Source: Candidatus Marispirochaeta associata | GTDB taxonomy: Bacteria; Spirochaetota; Spirochaetia; JC444; Marispirochaetaceae | Direction of reading: 5' to 3' | Assembly (NCBI GenBank): GCA_001749745.1 | Contig: JWTM01000418.1 | Location: 1-64,000 of the forward strand | Length of the DNA stretch: 64,000 nt | In this document: piece after piece, positions 33,451-41,542 of the stretch | Numbering within the stretch: the stretch's first letter is position 1 | How the letters are laid out: every line of letters starts with the position of its first letter | Position numbers and translations under genes: made by a program | Notes under the pieces: model-generated | What the model was told of the DNA's origin: nothing | The model's database searches: none | Seen by the model: only the letters and a program-made list of their open reading frames with translations

Positions 33451-36114
33451 TTAGGAGAGCTCCTCGATATAGCGGGAGAGCTTGGTGCTCCGTTCCTGGA
33501 ACTCGGCCAGCTTGTCCCGCTCCTTTTCGACCACCTCGTTCGGGGCGTTAGAGAGAAACTTATCGTTCCCGAGCTTGCCCTCGGTCTGCTTGATAAGCTT
33601 TACCAGCTTGCCGATCTCTTTGCGCATCTTCTCGACCTCGGCCTCCACATCGATCGCGTCCCGCACGAAGACGAAGCTCTCGTAGCCGTTACCGGCCACG
33701 GGAATTGCCCCTGCCGTGTCGATCCCGTCGGCGGAGATACTCAACTCCGAAGCGTTAATCAGGCTCTTAGCCAGCTCCGCGTGGGCTTCAAAGAAGTCGG
33801 CGGCGAAGAAGTCGTTCGAGGCCTTTACAGCGACCTTGATCTTCTTCTCCGGAGCGATGGCGAACTCGCTCCGCATGGTGCGCACGCCGCGGATCATCTC
33901 CTGCAGGGCGGCGAACTGCTTAACCGTCTCCTCGTCCCGGCGCTCTTCCGTGAACTCGGGATAGGCGGCGGTGATCACCGAGGCTTTCTTGCCGGGAATA
34001 GACGGGAGCTTCTGGTAGATCTCTTCGCTCAAGAACGAGACGAAGGGATGCAGCAGCCGCAGGGACTCCTCTAAGAGGGCCGCCAGAATGCTGACCGCCC
34101 GGTCCCGTTCGGACTCGTCATCGGCATAGAGGGAGAGCTTCGAGGCCTCGATATACCAGTCGCAGAAATCGTTCCAGAAGAACTCGTAGACCGCGCCGGC
34201 GGCGTCGTTAAAGCGGTAGCCTGTTATTCCTGTCTCGACCGCAGCGGTCGCTTCGTTCAGCTGATGCAGAATCCAGCGGTCCACCGGCTTGAGTTCGCAC
34301 TCCTCGAGGGGGGATATTTTTCGGTCCTCCATGTTCATCAGCAGATAACGGGCGGCGTTCCAGATCTTGTTGGCGAACTTGCTTCCCAACTTGAAGCTCT
34401 CCATATCGATCAGGATATCCTGCCCCTGGGAGGCGAGAAAAACCAGGGTAAAGCGCATCGCATCGGCGCCGTAGGTATCGACCACCTCCAGGGGATCGAT
34501 GCCGTTGCCGAGGGACTTGGACATCTTGCGCCCCTGTTTGTCCCGCACCAGGCCGGTGATGTAGATATCCCGGAAGGGGACCTCCTCCATAAACTCGAGA
34601 CCGGCCATGATCATCCGGGCCACCCAGAAGAAGATGATGTCGTAGCCGGTAACCAGGGTAGTGGTGGGATAGTAGGTATCCAGATCGGCGCTCTTCTCCG
34701 GCCAGCCCAGGGTCGAGAAGGGCCAGAGCCAGGAGGAGAACCAGGTGTCGAGGACATCCTCGTCCTGCTTGATCGAGGCCGATCCGCACTTGGTACAGGC
34801 CTCGGGGTCCTCCCGGAGGACCATCATCTCGCCGCAATCGGCGCAGTACCAGACCGGAATGCGGTGTCCCCACCAGAGCTGCCGGGAGATACACCAGTCG
34901 CGGATCCCCTCCAGCCAGTTGCGGTAGGTATTCTCCCATTTGCGGGGATAGAAGACGACCTCATCCTTACGCCAGGCCTCGAGGGCCTTGTCGGCCAGGG
35001 AACGCATGCGGACAAACCACTGCTCCGAGAGGTAGGGCTCGATCACCGTATCGCAGCGATAGCAATGGCCCACCTGATGCATATGATCCTTACGGCCGGT
35101 GATCGCGCCGGCCTCCTCCAGGGCGACCAGCACCGCTTTGCGGGCCTCCTTGACCGGAAGGCCCTGAAAGGCCTCAGGCACATTCCCGTTCATGGTGGCG
35201 TCCTCGTTGAGGACGTTGATCACCTCGAGATTATGGCGCTTGCCGATTTCCCAGTCGTTGGGGTCGTGGGCCGGGGTAATCTTGACCGCTCCGGAGCCGA
35301 ACTCCCGGTCGACGTAGGCGTCGGCGATGATCGGAATCAATCGCTCGGTCAGCGGGAGGCGCACCATTTTGCCTACCAGGCCGGTATAGCGTTCGTCCTC
35401 GGGGTGCACCGCCACGGCGGTATCCCCCAGCATCGTCTCCGGCCGGGTGGTGGCCACCTCGACCGCACCGGAACCGTCCTCCAAGGGGTACTTGAGCCAG
35501 GTCAGACTCCCCTGGGACTCCTGGTGCTCGACTTCGTCGTCGGCCAGGGCGGTACCGCAGGAGGGGCACCAGTTAACCAGGTAGTTGCCGCGGTAGATGA
35601 GGCCCCGCTCGTAAAGGGTGACGAAAACCTCTCTCACGGCCTTGGAGAGCCCCTCGTCGAGGGTAAAGCGCTCCCGGCTCCAGTCGCAGGAGGCTCCGAT
35701 CTTCTTCAGCTGTTTGGTGATGATCTCGTGGTGTTCTTCTTTGACCTTCCAGGTCTCTTCAACGAATTTTTCCCGGCCCAGTTGATGCCGGCCGGAACCT
35801 TGAGCCTTCAAGCGGCGCTCGACGACGTTCTGGGTAGCGATTCCGGCGTGGTCGGTTCCCGGAACCCAGAGGGTGGGAATCCCCTTCATCCGGTAGTAGC
35901 GGATCAGGATATCCTGCAGGGTATTATTGAGGCCGTGACCCATATGCAGCACGCCGGTTACGTTCGGCGGCGGAATGACGATAACGAAGGGTTTCTCCCC
36001 CTCCTTCCGCTTCCCGGTTTCCGGTTTGAAGGCTTCCATCTCCTCCCACATGGCGTAGATGCGGTCTTCAAACTCCTTGGGATTATAGGCTTTCGGCAGC
36101 GTTTGGGCACCCAT
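33451..36114 (-). CDS. valS: Valine--tRNA ligase
   Basis: A class I synthetase of 887 residues, normal for bacterial ValRS. The HIGH motif reads HMGH in VTGVLHMGHGLNNTLQD, and KMSKS is at 530-534. The editing domain carries TTRPETMLGDTAVAVHPED, and a C-terminal coiled coil (VEKMRKEIGKLVKLIKQTEGKL) is present, as is typical of ValRS. The gene stands alone and diverges from the exported methyltransferase-like gene. Confidence 0.96.
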   Translation of the reverse strand: MGAQTLPKAYNPKEFEDRIYAMWEEMEAFKPETGKRKEGEKPFVIVIPPPNVTGVLHMGHGLNNTLQDILIRYYRMKGIPTLWVPGTDHAGIATQNVVERRLKAQGSGRHQLGREKFVEETWKVKEEHHEIITKQLKKIGASCDWSRERFTLDEGLSKAVREVFVTLYERGLIYRGNYLVNWCPSCGTALADDEVEHQESQGSLTWLKYPLEDGSGAVEVATTRPETMLGDTAVAVHPEDERYTGLVGKMVRLPLTERLIPIIADAYVDREFGSGAVKITPAHDPNDWEIGKRHNLEVINVLNEDATMNGNVPEAFQGLPVKEARKAVLVALEEAGAITGRKDHMHQVGHCYRCDTVIEPYLSEQWFVRMRSLADKALEAWRKDEVVFYPRKWENTYRNWLEGIRDWCISRQLWWGHRIPVWYCADCGEMMVLREDPEACTKCGSASIKQDEDVLDTWFSSWLWPFSTLGWPEKSADLDTYYPTTTLVTGYDIIFFWVARMIMAGLEFMEEVPFRDIYITGLVRDKQGRKMSKSLGNGIDPLEVVDTYGADAMRFTLVFLASQGQDILIDMESFKLGSKFANKIWNAARYLLMNMEDRKISPLEECELKPVDRWILHQLNEATAAVETGITGYRFNDAAGAVYEFFWNDFCDWYIEASKLSLYADDESERDRAVSILAALLEESLRLLHPFVSFLSEEIYQKLPSIPGKKASVITAAYPEFTEERRDEETVKQFAALQEMIRGVRTMRSEFAIAPEKKIKVAVKASNDFFAADFFEAHAELAKSLINASELSISADGIDTAGAIPVAGNGYESFVFVRDAIDVEAEVEKMRKEIGKLVKLIKQTEGKLGNDKFLSNAPNEVVEKERDKLAEFQERSTKLSRYIEELS

Positions 36115-36229
36115 GCGGCTCTCCTCGAACTCTCGTGAATTGAATGGAGGACATACTACCAGGAAGCGTCCCCCGCTTCAACCAGATACCCGCTGGCGAT
36201 AGTGGATGAATCGCGATAGAATAGTCTCC

Positions 36230-36940
36230 ATGAGAATTCTGCGTCGTCGCCATACACCGCCGGGTAATTTGTTGCTTCTGCTCTGGATACTTTCCGCTTG
36301 CGCCCTCTGGTCTCAGACGGAGACAACCGAAACGCAACGACGCAGCCTGACCGAGGAGTTGATTCGAGAGGGTCTATTGAATCGAGACGTCGCCGAAGCC
36401 AGTTTTGCCCGCGTGCCCCGACACCGCTTCGTCTCCGGTCCGCCCCAGGCCCTGGCCTATCAGGACACTCCCCTGCCCCTGGGGGGTGGTCGCTTCCTGG
36501 CCGCCCCCGGCGAGCTGGCGACCATGATTGCCGCGGCGGGAGATCTTTCCGAAAAACGGGTACTGGTAGCCGGGCCGGAGTCGGGCTATCTCAGCGCCCT
36601 TGTTTCGCGCCTCGCGGCGGAAACGGTTCAATATGAGTTTGTCCCCGCCCGGGCGGAGGAGTTCGCCCGGCTCTACGGCGAACTGGGATACCGGAATATA
36701 GACGTCCGGATCGGCGAGGATGCGCTCAGCAGAGACAGTCTCGAGCGTTTCGATGTAATTCTTCTCGGTTACGGCGGCAATAGCTTTCCCCTGCCGGTTA
36801 TCGCCAGACTCAGCGCCTCGGGCGTACTGATCGGCGCCTTGAGTTTCGACCGGGGAGAGCAACTCCTGGCCGAATACAGGCGTTCCCGGAACGCGGCTTC
36901 GGTGAGAATAATCGGGAGAGTCTTTTTTCCGGGGAATTGA
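36230..36940 (+). CDS. Exported degenerate PCMT-like (isoaspartate methyltransferase family) lipoprotein
   Basis: The 236-residue protein shares the layout of protein-L-isoaspartate methyltransferase: RHRFV..P..ALAYQDTPLPLGGGRFLAAPGELATMI corresponds to the PCMT substrate segment AY.D.PLPIG.GQT-S.P. Two things are unusual. It starts with an export signal containing a lipobox LSAC (Cys24), although PCMT is normally cytoplasmic where AdoMet is found. The AdoMet loop (LEIGTGSGY in the family) reads LVAGPESGY, having lost key glycines. It is probably a non-catalytic relative that binds aged proteins outside the cytoplasm. It converges on the cNMP regulator with 10 bases between stops. Confidence 0.75.
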   Translation: MRILRRRHTPPGNLLLLLWILSACALWSQTETTETQRRSLTEELIREGLLNRDVAEASFARVPRHRFVSGPPQALAYQDTPLPLGGGRFLAAPGELATMIAAAGDLSEKRVLVAGPESGYLSALVSRLAAETVQYEFVPARAEEFARLYGELGYRNIDVRIGEDALSRDSLERFDVILLGYGGNSFPLPVIARLSASGVLIGALSFDRGEQLLAEYRRSRNAASVRIIGRVFFPGN

Positions 36941-36950
36941 CGGAGGGACC

Positions 36951-38186
36951 TTAGCCCTTCATATTCATCGAGCCCTGACGACGGGCCTTCTCGATCTTCT
37001 CCATCTTGCGGTAGTACTTGGTCTGCTTTTCGACCTCTTCGATGTCCGAAAGATGAATACGGTTATCGACGATCTTCAGCTTCGAGTTCTCGAAGAGCTT
37101 CCTTAAGATGAGATTACCCTCATCCTTCGGTAAGCCGACCATATTACCGAGCTCTTTGGGGCCGAAATCGAAGGTATAGGCCTCGGAGGAGATCGGAACC
37201 CTGAGCTTCTCGAGTTGAATCAGGAGTACGTCGTAGAGCCTGCCCAGGGGATCGGAAAGCTGGGTATTGGCCAGCTGTTTGTAGATGAACCAGATCCGCT
37301 CGGAAAGAATCTGGGTCAACTTCGCAATCAACTGGGGCTGATTCGAGACCATGCGGGTGAAGTTGGCTTTATTGACCGCCATCAGCACCGTATCCTCATG
37401 GGCGATGGCCGAGGCCGATCGGGGTTTGTCCTCTAATAAGGACATCTCGCCGAACATGTCTCCCGCTTTCAGGAGCGCCAGCATCACCTCGTTATCATTC
37501 TGAATCTTAGTGATCTTAACGCTTCCCTTCTGGATGATGTACATCTCCTGCCCCGGCTGGGCCTCGGAGAAGATCATCGTATTCTTGGGGTAGCTGCGGG
37601 TAAACTCATCGGCCTTGGCATCGAGATAGACAGCCTTGGCATAGGGCTTGATCTTTGCCATCCGCTCCTTGGCGGTGGAGATCTGAGAGCCGTTTGGTGA
37701 ATTGACGATGTACTGGTGATAGGCGTAGTAGGCCAGGTTGTACTGACTCTGACGGGCATAGTACTCGGCTACCCGGAAGAGATGGGCGATATCCTCGGAA
37801 TCGCCGCTTTTCAGGGTCAGTCGGGCTAAGGCCGCATCGAGATAGCGCATCTTCTTGGAGAACTGCTGGATGATCTTCATCGCCACCGGCGCATTGCGTT
37901 CGATCAGCAGTCCGTACTGCTCCCGGCGCACCGCGATGAGGGTCACGTCGGTTACCGCCTGGGCGGTTTCGATATGGCTGTGCTGGGACATGGTGGAGAC
38001 GACGCCGAAAAAGTCGCCCGGGGCCAGGAGATTGCCTCCCTCCTCCTCGACGACCTCTACTTCCTTACTGATACTGACTTTACCGGCGCGGATTATGTAG
38101 AAGCAGTCGGCCTTCTGCTTCCCTTCTACAATGATGTAGGCTCCTTTTTTAAAATTGACCAGCGACAGCTGTAAAGGATTATTCAT
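36951..38186 (-). CDS. Regulator with two cyclic-nucleotide-binding domains
   Basis: ATG at 38186, after GGGAG, gives 411 residues. Two CRP-type beta-barrels are seen: residues 10-125 (YIIVEGKQKADCFYIIRAGKV) and about 195-315 (IFSEAQPGQEMYIIQKGSVKI). Only the second has an intact phosphate-binding cassette (FGEMSLLEDKPRSASA); the first has FFGVVSTMSQHSHIETAQA, lacking the Arg. A winged-helix-like segment follows (GPKELGNMVGLPKDEGNLILRKLFENSKLKIVDNRIHL). Tandem cNMP domains with a CRP-like tail are common in spirochaetes. The ligand may be cAMP or another nucleotide. Confidence 0.85.
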   Translation of the reverse strand: MNNPLQLSLVNFKKGAYIIVEGKQKADCFYIIRAGKVSISKEVEVVEEEGGNLLAPGDFFGVVSTMSQHSHIETAQAVTDVTLIAVRREQYGLLIERNAPVAMKIIQQFSKKMRYLDAALARLTLKSGDSEDIAHLFRVAEYYARQSQYNLAYYAYHQYIVNSPNGSQISTAKERMAKIKPYAKAVYLDAKADEFTRSYPKNTMIFSEAQPGQEMYIIQKGSVKITKIQNDNEVMLALLKAGDMFGEMSLLEDKPRSASAIAHEDTVLMAVNKANFTRMVSNQPQLIAKLTQILSERIWFIYKQLANTQLSDPLGRLYDVLLIQLEKLRVPISSEAYTFDFGPKELGNMVGLPKDEGNLILRKLFENSKLKIVDNRIHLSDIEEVEKQTKYYRKMEKIEKARRQGSMNMKG

Positions 38187-38304
38187 ATCGCTCCCGGTAT
38201 CAGTTGCTCGAAATAAGTATATGGCTCGCGGCAATGCTTTGTCAACGCTACCCGATAATCCTATTTTCGGCCGGAAGAATCAGAAAATGAAGTCCCGAAC
38301 GCCG

Positions 38305-39960
38305 CTACCAGCGATCGATTACCTTCACCGGGCGCCATCGGCTCTGATAATCCTCGATGTTTCCGACTGCCTCTTCGTGAATCGTCTGCAGACTGTAGAC
38401 TCGGTCCTTTACACGCAGGAGACTCTTCGGATCGGTCGGTTTTATATCCACGATTCCCCGGGAAAAGGCCACTCTCCAGTTGTCGATACTGCCGAAATAG
38501 TACTCTTCGGGGGATTCCAGGGTCGGATCCGGCTCCTGCCCGGCGTCGCCTAAGAAGGGATCGGTCGGAACCCAGCCGAATGAGGGGAGGTAGAACTCGC
38601 ACCAGTAGTGGAAATCAGTGCTCCCGTCGGGCAAGATATAGCTGCCCGAGACAATCCGGGCCGGAACCTGCACCGAACGCAGGGTTGCCGTCAAAAGCAG
38701 GCTGTAATCGAAGGCATCCCCCCGGCGGGACTCGATAAACTCCCGGGGAGTCCCGTTCGACTCCTCGCCGGGGGCAAAATCCCGCAGGATCATGCGGTAG
38801 AGGGCCCGGGCTTTCAGGTAGGGATTGGTTTCCCGGCCGATACTGCGCCGCCCGAGGGCGATAATGTAATCCTCGGCCGACGGAACCACCGAATCCGGCG
38901 AGGTATAGACCCGGTAAAGGCGGCGATCCCGGTCGTAATCCCGGGGAACCTTGGCCGCGGATATCCGGGTCTCTACGGAGCTCCGGTCGAGCCAGTAGGT
39001 AACCGATACCGTGTAGCGCCGCCAGGGTTCGACCTCCTGCAGACGGTACCGGGCAACCCCGTTGAAGTCCTCCCAGAGGGGTTCCGGATCCCGCAGCGCC
39101 TCCAGGTTTCCCTGGGCCAAGGAGGAGATTGCATTGGGTATCCAGAGATTGAGGGCATTCTCCGGTGAGGCGCTGACATTCTCCACCTCGACCACATAGT
39201 TTATCTGGTATCCCCGGGTTTCCGGCAGCAGCCGATCCCCGGGAAGGCCGGCTACCTCGAAGTAGACCGCATTGCTTAATCCCCGATCGGTTTCGACCCG
39301 TACCGAGCCCGAGGTGGCCCCGTCGGGAACCCGGACGCTGATCTCCTGGTCGGCCCAGTTTTCGTAATCGAAATCAATCGCCAAACAGGGTACGCCGGCC
39401 TCGATTACCGGTTTCCCGGGCTCCTCTTCCTTTACCGAGGATGAAAAAACGACGCGTCCCGCACCCTGTTCACTGCTGAAGTTGAGTCCCCGGATCCGTA
39501 CCAGGGCCCCCACAGCTCCGCTGGAGCGGTCGAGCTCTTCGATATAGGGCATCCCCGGCGCCGCAGGGCCCGATAGCCGCTTGGGAATGTGATTCACATT
39601 GGTGAAAAGCAGCGCGTTGCTCTCCTCGCCCTGTTTGCGGACATAGAGCTTGCCGGAGTTGACCTCCTCGGGAATCCTGACGCTTATTCTGGAATCGCTC
39701 CACTCCACATAGGAGTTCGAATTAGGACGCATGCCGGCGAATATCACCTCGCTGCCGTTTCGTTCCTCGCCGAAGTTCTCGCCGCTGATGATCAATACTT
39801 TCCCCGGCTCCCCCACCTCGGGGGTTATGGTCTCTATTCTGGGAGAGGCCTCAATGAGACGGGAGGAGAAGACGTAAAGTACGATCAGGAGGGCCAGTAT
39901 CAGAAAAGGGATCAACCGATGATCCCGGAATATCTTGCGGACGCTATCGCTTGTAGCCAT
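38305..39960 (-). CDS. Membrane-anchored IPT/TIG and transglutaminase-fold protein lacking the catalytic Cys
   Basis: The 551-residue protein has one N-terminal membrane helix (about 18-33), two IPT/TIG-like Ig domains (about 38-120 and 135-235), a linker, and a transglutaminase-like domain (about 370-500). In the core motif, where the family has G-x-C-x-D-(Y/F)-A, this protein has RRGDAFDYS, so Ala416 replaces the catalytic Cys; His451 (TDFHYWCEFYL) and Asp467 (PTDPF) are kept. It is therefore unlikely to be a protease or cross-linker and may bind peptidoglycan or protein. It is the last gene of an ECF sigma-factor operon, 12 bases downstream of an exported protein gene. Confidence 0.82.
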   Translation of the reverse strand: MATSDSVRKIFRDHRLIPFLILALLIVLYVFSSRLIEASPRIETITPEVGEPGKVLIISGENFGEERNGSEVIFAGMRPNSNSYVEWSDSRISVRIPEEVNSGKLYVRKQGEESNALLFTNVNHIPKRLSGPAAPGMPYIEELDRSSGAVGALVRIRGLNFSSEQGAGRVVFSSSVKEEEPGKPVIEAGVPCLAIDFDYENWADQEISVRVPDGATSGSVRVETDRGLSNAVYFEVAGLPGDRLLPETRGYQINYVVEVENVSASPENALNLWIPNAISSLAQGNLEALRDPEPLWEDFNGVARYRLQEVEPWRRYTVSVTYWLDRSSVETRISAAKVPRDYDRDRRLYRVYTSPDSVVPSAEDYIIALGRRSIGRETNPYLKARALYRMILRDFAPGEESNGTPREFIESRRGDAFDYSLLLTATLRSVQVPARIVSGSYILPDGSTDFHYWCEFYLPSFGWVPTDPFLGDAGQEPDPTLESPEEYYFGSIDNWRVAFSRGIVDIKPTDPKSLLRVKDRVYSLQTIHEEAVGNIEDYQSRWRPVKVIDRW

Positions 39961-39972
39961 GGTAAGCCTACT

Positions 39973-40455
39973 CTAGGAGGATTGAGCCTGTCGTGTAAAG
40001 AGGTCTACGGTGATTTCTATCTCCAGAATAAAGGCATTGCGGTTCTCTTCCGATTGAACCCCCAAGGGAAAGAAGAGGGCGCTCTCCCCCAGGGCCACCG
40101 GGATGCTCGTCATTCCGGAGTAGTACTTGCGTTCCGCCTTTTTCTCGGGACTGTACCATACCTCCCCCTGGGCCACCAGCAGCACCCTATCATCCTCTTG
40201 ACGATAGGGAGTCAGCCGGGAGATAGCCGTCAGGTTGCTCCCCTCCAGGCGCACATCCACCGTGCGTCCGGAAATGGTATAGGCGGTATTCTCCATCTGC
40301 CACAGGAGTTCTCCCTCGGCGGAGAGCAGGCGGGCATCGATCTGCAGATAGAGGATCTGATCCAGGAGTTTGGGATCGACCTCGTCCACTTGAGCTTGAA
40401 GAGAGAGCGCCGCAGCGAGGGTCAGCAGGATGAGGAGGGTTTTCGGCGCCTTCAC
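39973..40455 (-). CDS. Small exported protein of the ECF sigma operon
   Basis: A 160-residue protein with a cleavable signal peptide (LLILLTLAAALSLQAQ/V) and a beta-rich mature part (YLQIDARLLSAEGELLW, TISGRTVDVRLEG, LLVAQGEVWYSPEKK). No known family. It starts directly at the anti-sigma stop (40455/40456) and precedes the transglutaminase-fold gene, so all are co-transcribed. It is probably a periplasmic partner of the anti-sigma or of the transglutaminase-fold protein. Confidence 0.75.
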   Translation of the reverse strand: MKAPKTLLILLTLAAALSLQAQVDEVDPKLLDQILYLQIDARLLSAEGELLWQMENTAYTISGRTVDVRLEGSNLTAISRLTPYRQEDDRVLLVAQGEVWYSPEKKAERKYYSGMTSIPVALGESALFFPLGVQSEENRNAFILEIEITVDLFTRQAQSS

Positions 40456-40998
40456 TTACTCTCCCTGGCGGTACTCTGCGGTGCGTAAAAGCTCAGGTTC
40501 GCCGACCACCACGAAATGGGGCTCGTCGGGGAGCTGGATGGTAATGTTAACCCCGTTCTCATTCTCCTGAAGGTAGCGGATCAGTTCCTCGGCGTTATGA
40601 ATGCCGATCTCCTCGGGGATGCTGGGCAACTCCTTTTCGGCTACCGCATGAACAGGACCTTCGATGAGACTGGTAGTGAGCGCGCCGATTCCCATGCTGA
40701 CGAAGGCCAGCAGCAGAAACGCCGGCAGAGGGAGCCTCAAATAGCGCATCAGCAGGGGCATATAGGCCCGTTTATTGCGGCGACGCATGATTCCCCGCCA
40801 CACACGGATACGGGCGCCCTCCTCGGCCTCTTCATCGGCGGCCGACCGGGAGTGAAGCATACTGGTTAGCTGCCCGAATCGGGTCACCTCCCGCCGGCAT
40901 GCCTCGCATTGGTTTAGGTGCTCCTCCACACGGCTGCTCCATTCCGGTGCGAGCTCGCCGTCGGTGAAGGCTGATAGTATTTCGGTATCAGGACACAT
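40456..40998 (-). CDS. Anti-sigma factor with zinc finger (zf-HC2)
   Basis: ATG at 40998 follows AGGAGG by six bases and gives 180 residues. The N-terminal part is a ZAS/zf-HC2 domain: CPDTEILSAFTDGEL and HLNQCEACRREV (His-x3-Cys-x2-Cys), which binds the sigma factor. A single membrane helix follows (about 95-115), and the C-terminal part would lie outside the cytoplasm. It overlaps the 3' end of the sigma gene by 11 bases, the normal arrangement for a sigma/anti-sigma pair. Its signal and target genes are unknown. Confidence 0.9.
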   Translation of the reverse strand: MCPDTEILSAFTDGELAPEWSSRVEEHLNQCEACRREVTRFGQLTSMLHSRSAADEEAEEGARIRVWRGIMRRRNKRAYMPLLMRYLRLPLPAFLLLAFVSMGIGALTTSLIEGPVHAVAEKELPSIPEEIGIHNAEELIRYLQENENGVNITIQLPDEPHFVVVGEPELLRTAEYRQGE

Positions 40999-41515
40999 GC
41001 ACATCCTCCTGATTAAGAAACTGCTGGAGCTGAGTCCGCGCCCGGAAGACACGGACCTTAACGTTTCCTTCGGTTATTCGCAAAATCTTGCCGATCTCCT
41101 TGTAGCTCAATCCGCCGTACTCCTTCAGAATAATCGGCGACCTGAGCTTCTGCGGTAGCTTTTCCAAGGCTTCCCGTACCAGACGGGAGGTCTCCTCCCG
41201 CAGGAGTTCTTCTTCTCCGTCGGGAAGTTCAGGCTGGGGTTCGTTATAGGCTTTGGTGTAGGCACTCTGCTCCCTGCCCTTGCGTTTCTGGTAGTTGAAG
41301 CTGAGGTTCTTCACGACTCTGATGAGCCAATACTTGGCGTCGTTCATCGTCTTCAACGGCGATGTACGGTTAAAATAGCGGATGAAGGCCTCCTGGCACA
41401 AATCCTCAGCGGTATTGCGGTCGCCGGTAATATGATAGGCAACCCGAAAAAGAACCGGGAATATCTCTTCGTAGACGCGTTCGAACGACTCGATGCGTTC
41501 GTGTTCCTCGTTCAT
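40988..41515 (-). CDS. ECF RNA polymerase sigma factor (sigma-70 family)
   Basis: A 175-residue ECF sigma factor. Region 2 is seen in TAEDLCQEAFIRYFNRTSPL and DAKYWLIRVVKNLSFNYQKRK, region 4 in LEKLPQKLRSPIILKEYGGLSYKEIGKILRITEGNVKVRVFRARTQLQQF. It would direct transcription of an envelope or stress regulon, held inactive by the adjacent anti-sigma factor. It lies 27 bases after cysS. The ribosome site near the start (TTTAAAGGATG) is very close to the ATG, so the actual start may be slightly different. Confidence 0.93.
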   Translation of the reverse strand: MNEEHERIESFERVYEEIFPVLFRVAYHITGDRNTAEDLCQEAFIRYFNRTSPLKTMNDAKYWLIRVVKNLSFNYQKRKGREQSAYTKAYNEPQPELPDGEEELLREETSRLVREALEKLPQKLRSPIILKEYGGLSYKEIGKILRITEGNVKVRVFRARTQLQQFLNQEDVHVS

Positions 41516-41542
41516 CCTTTAAACAACGCTCATCGCCGGAGG

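Noticed and set aside
34264..36138. Long open frame opposite valS
   Set aside because: Same reason: it is the shadow of a strongly conserved gene, with no recognisable motif.
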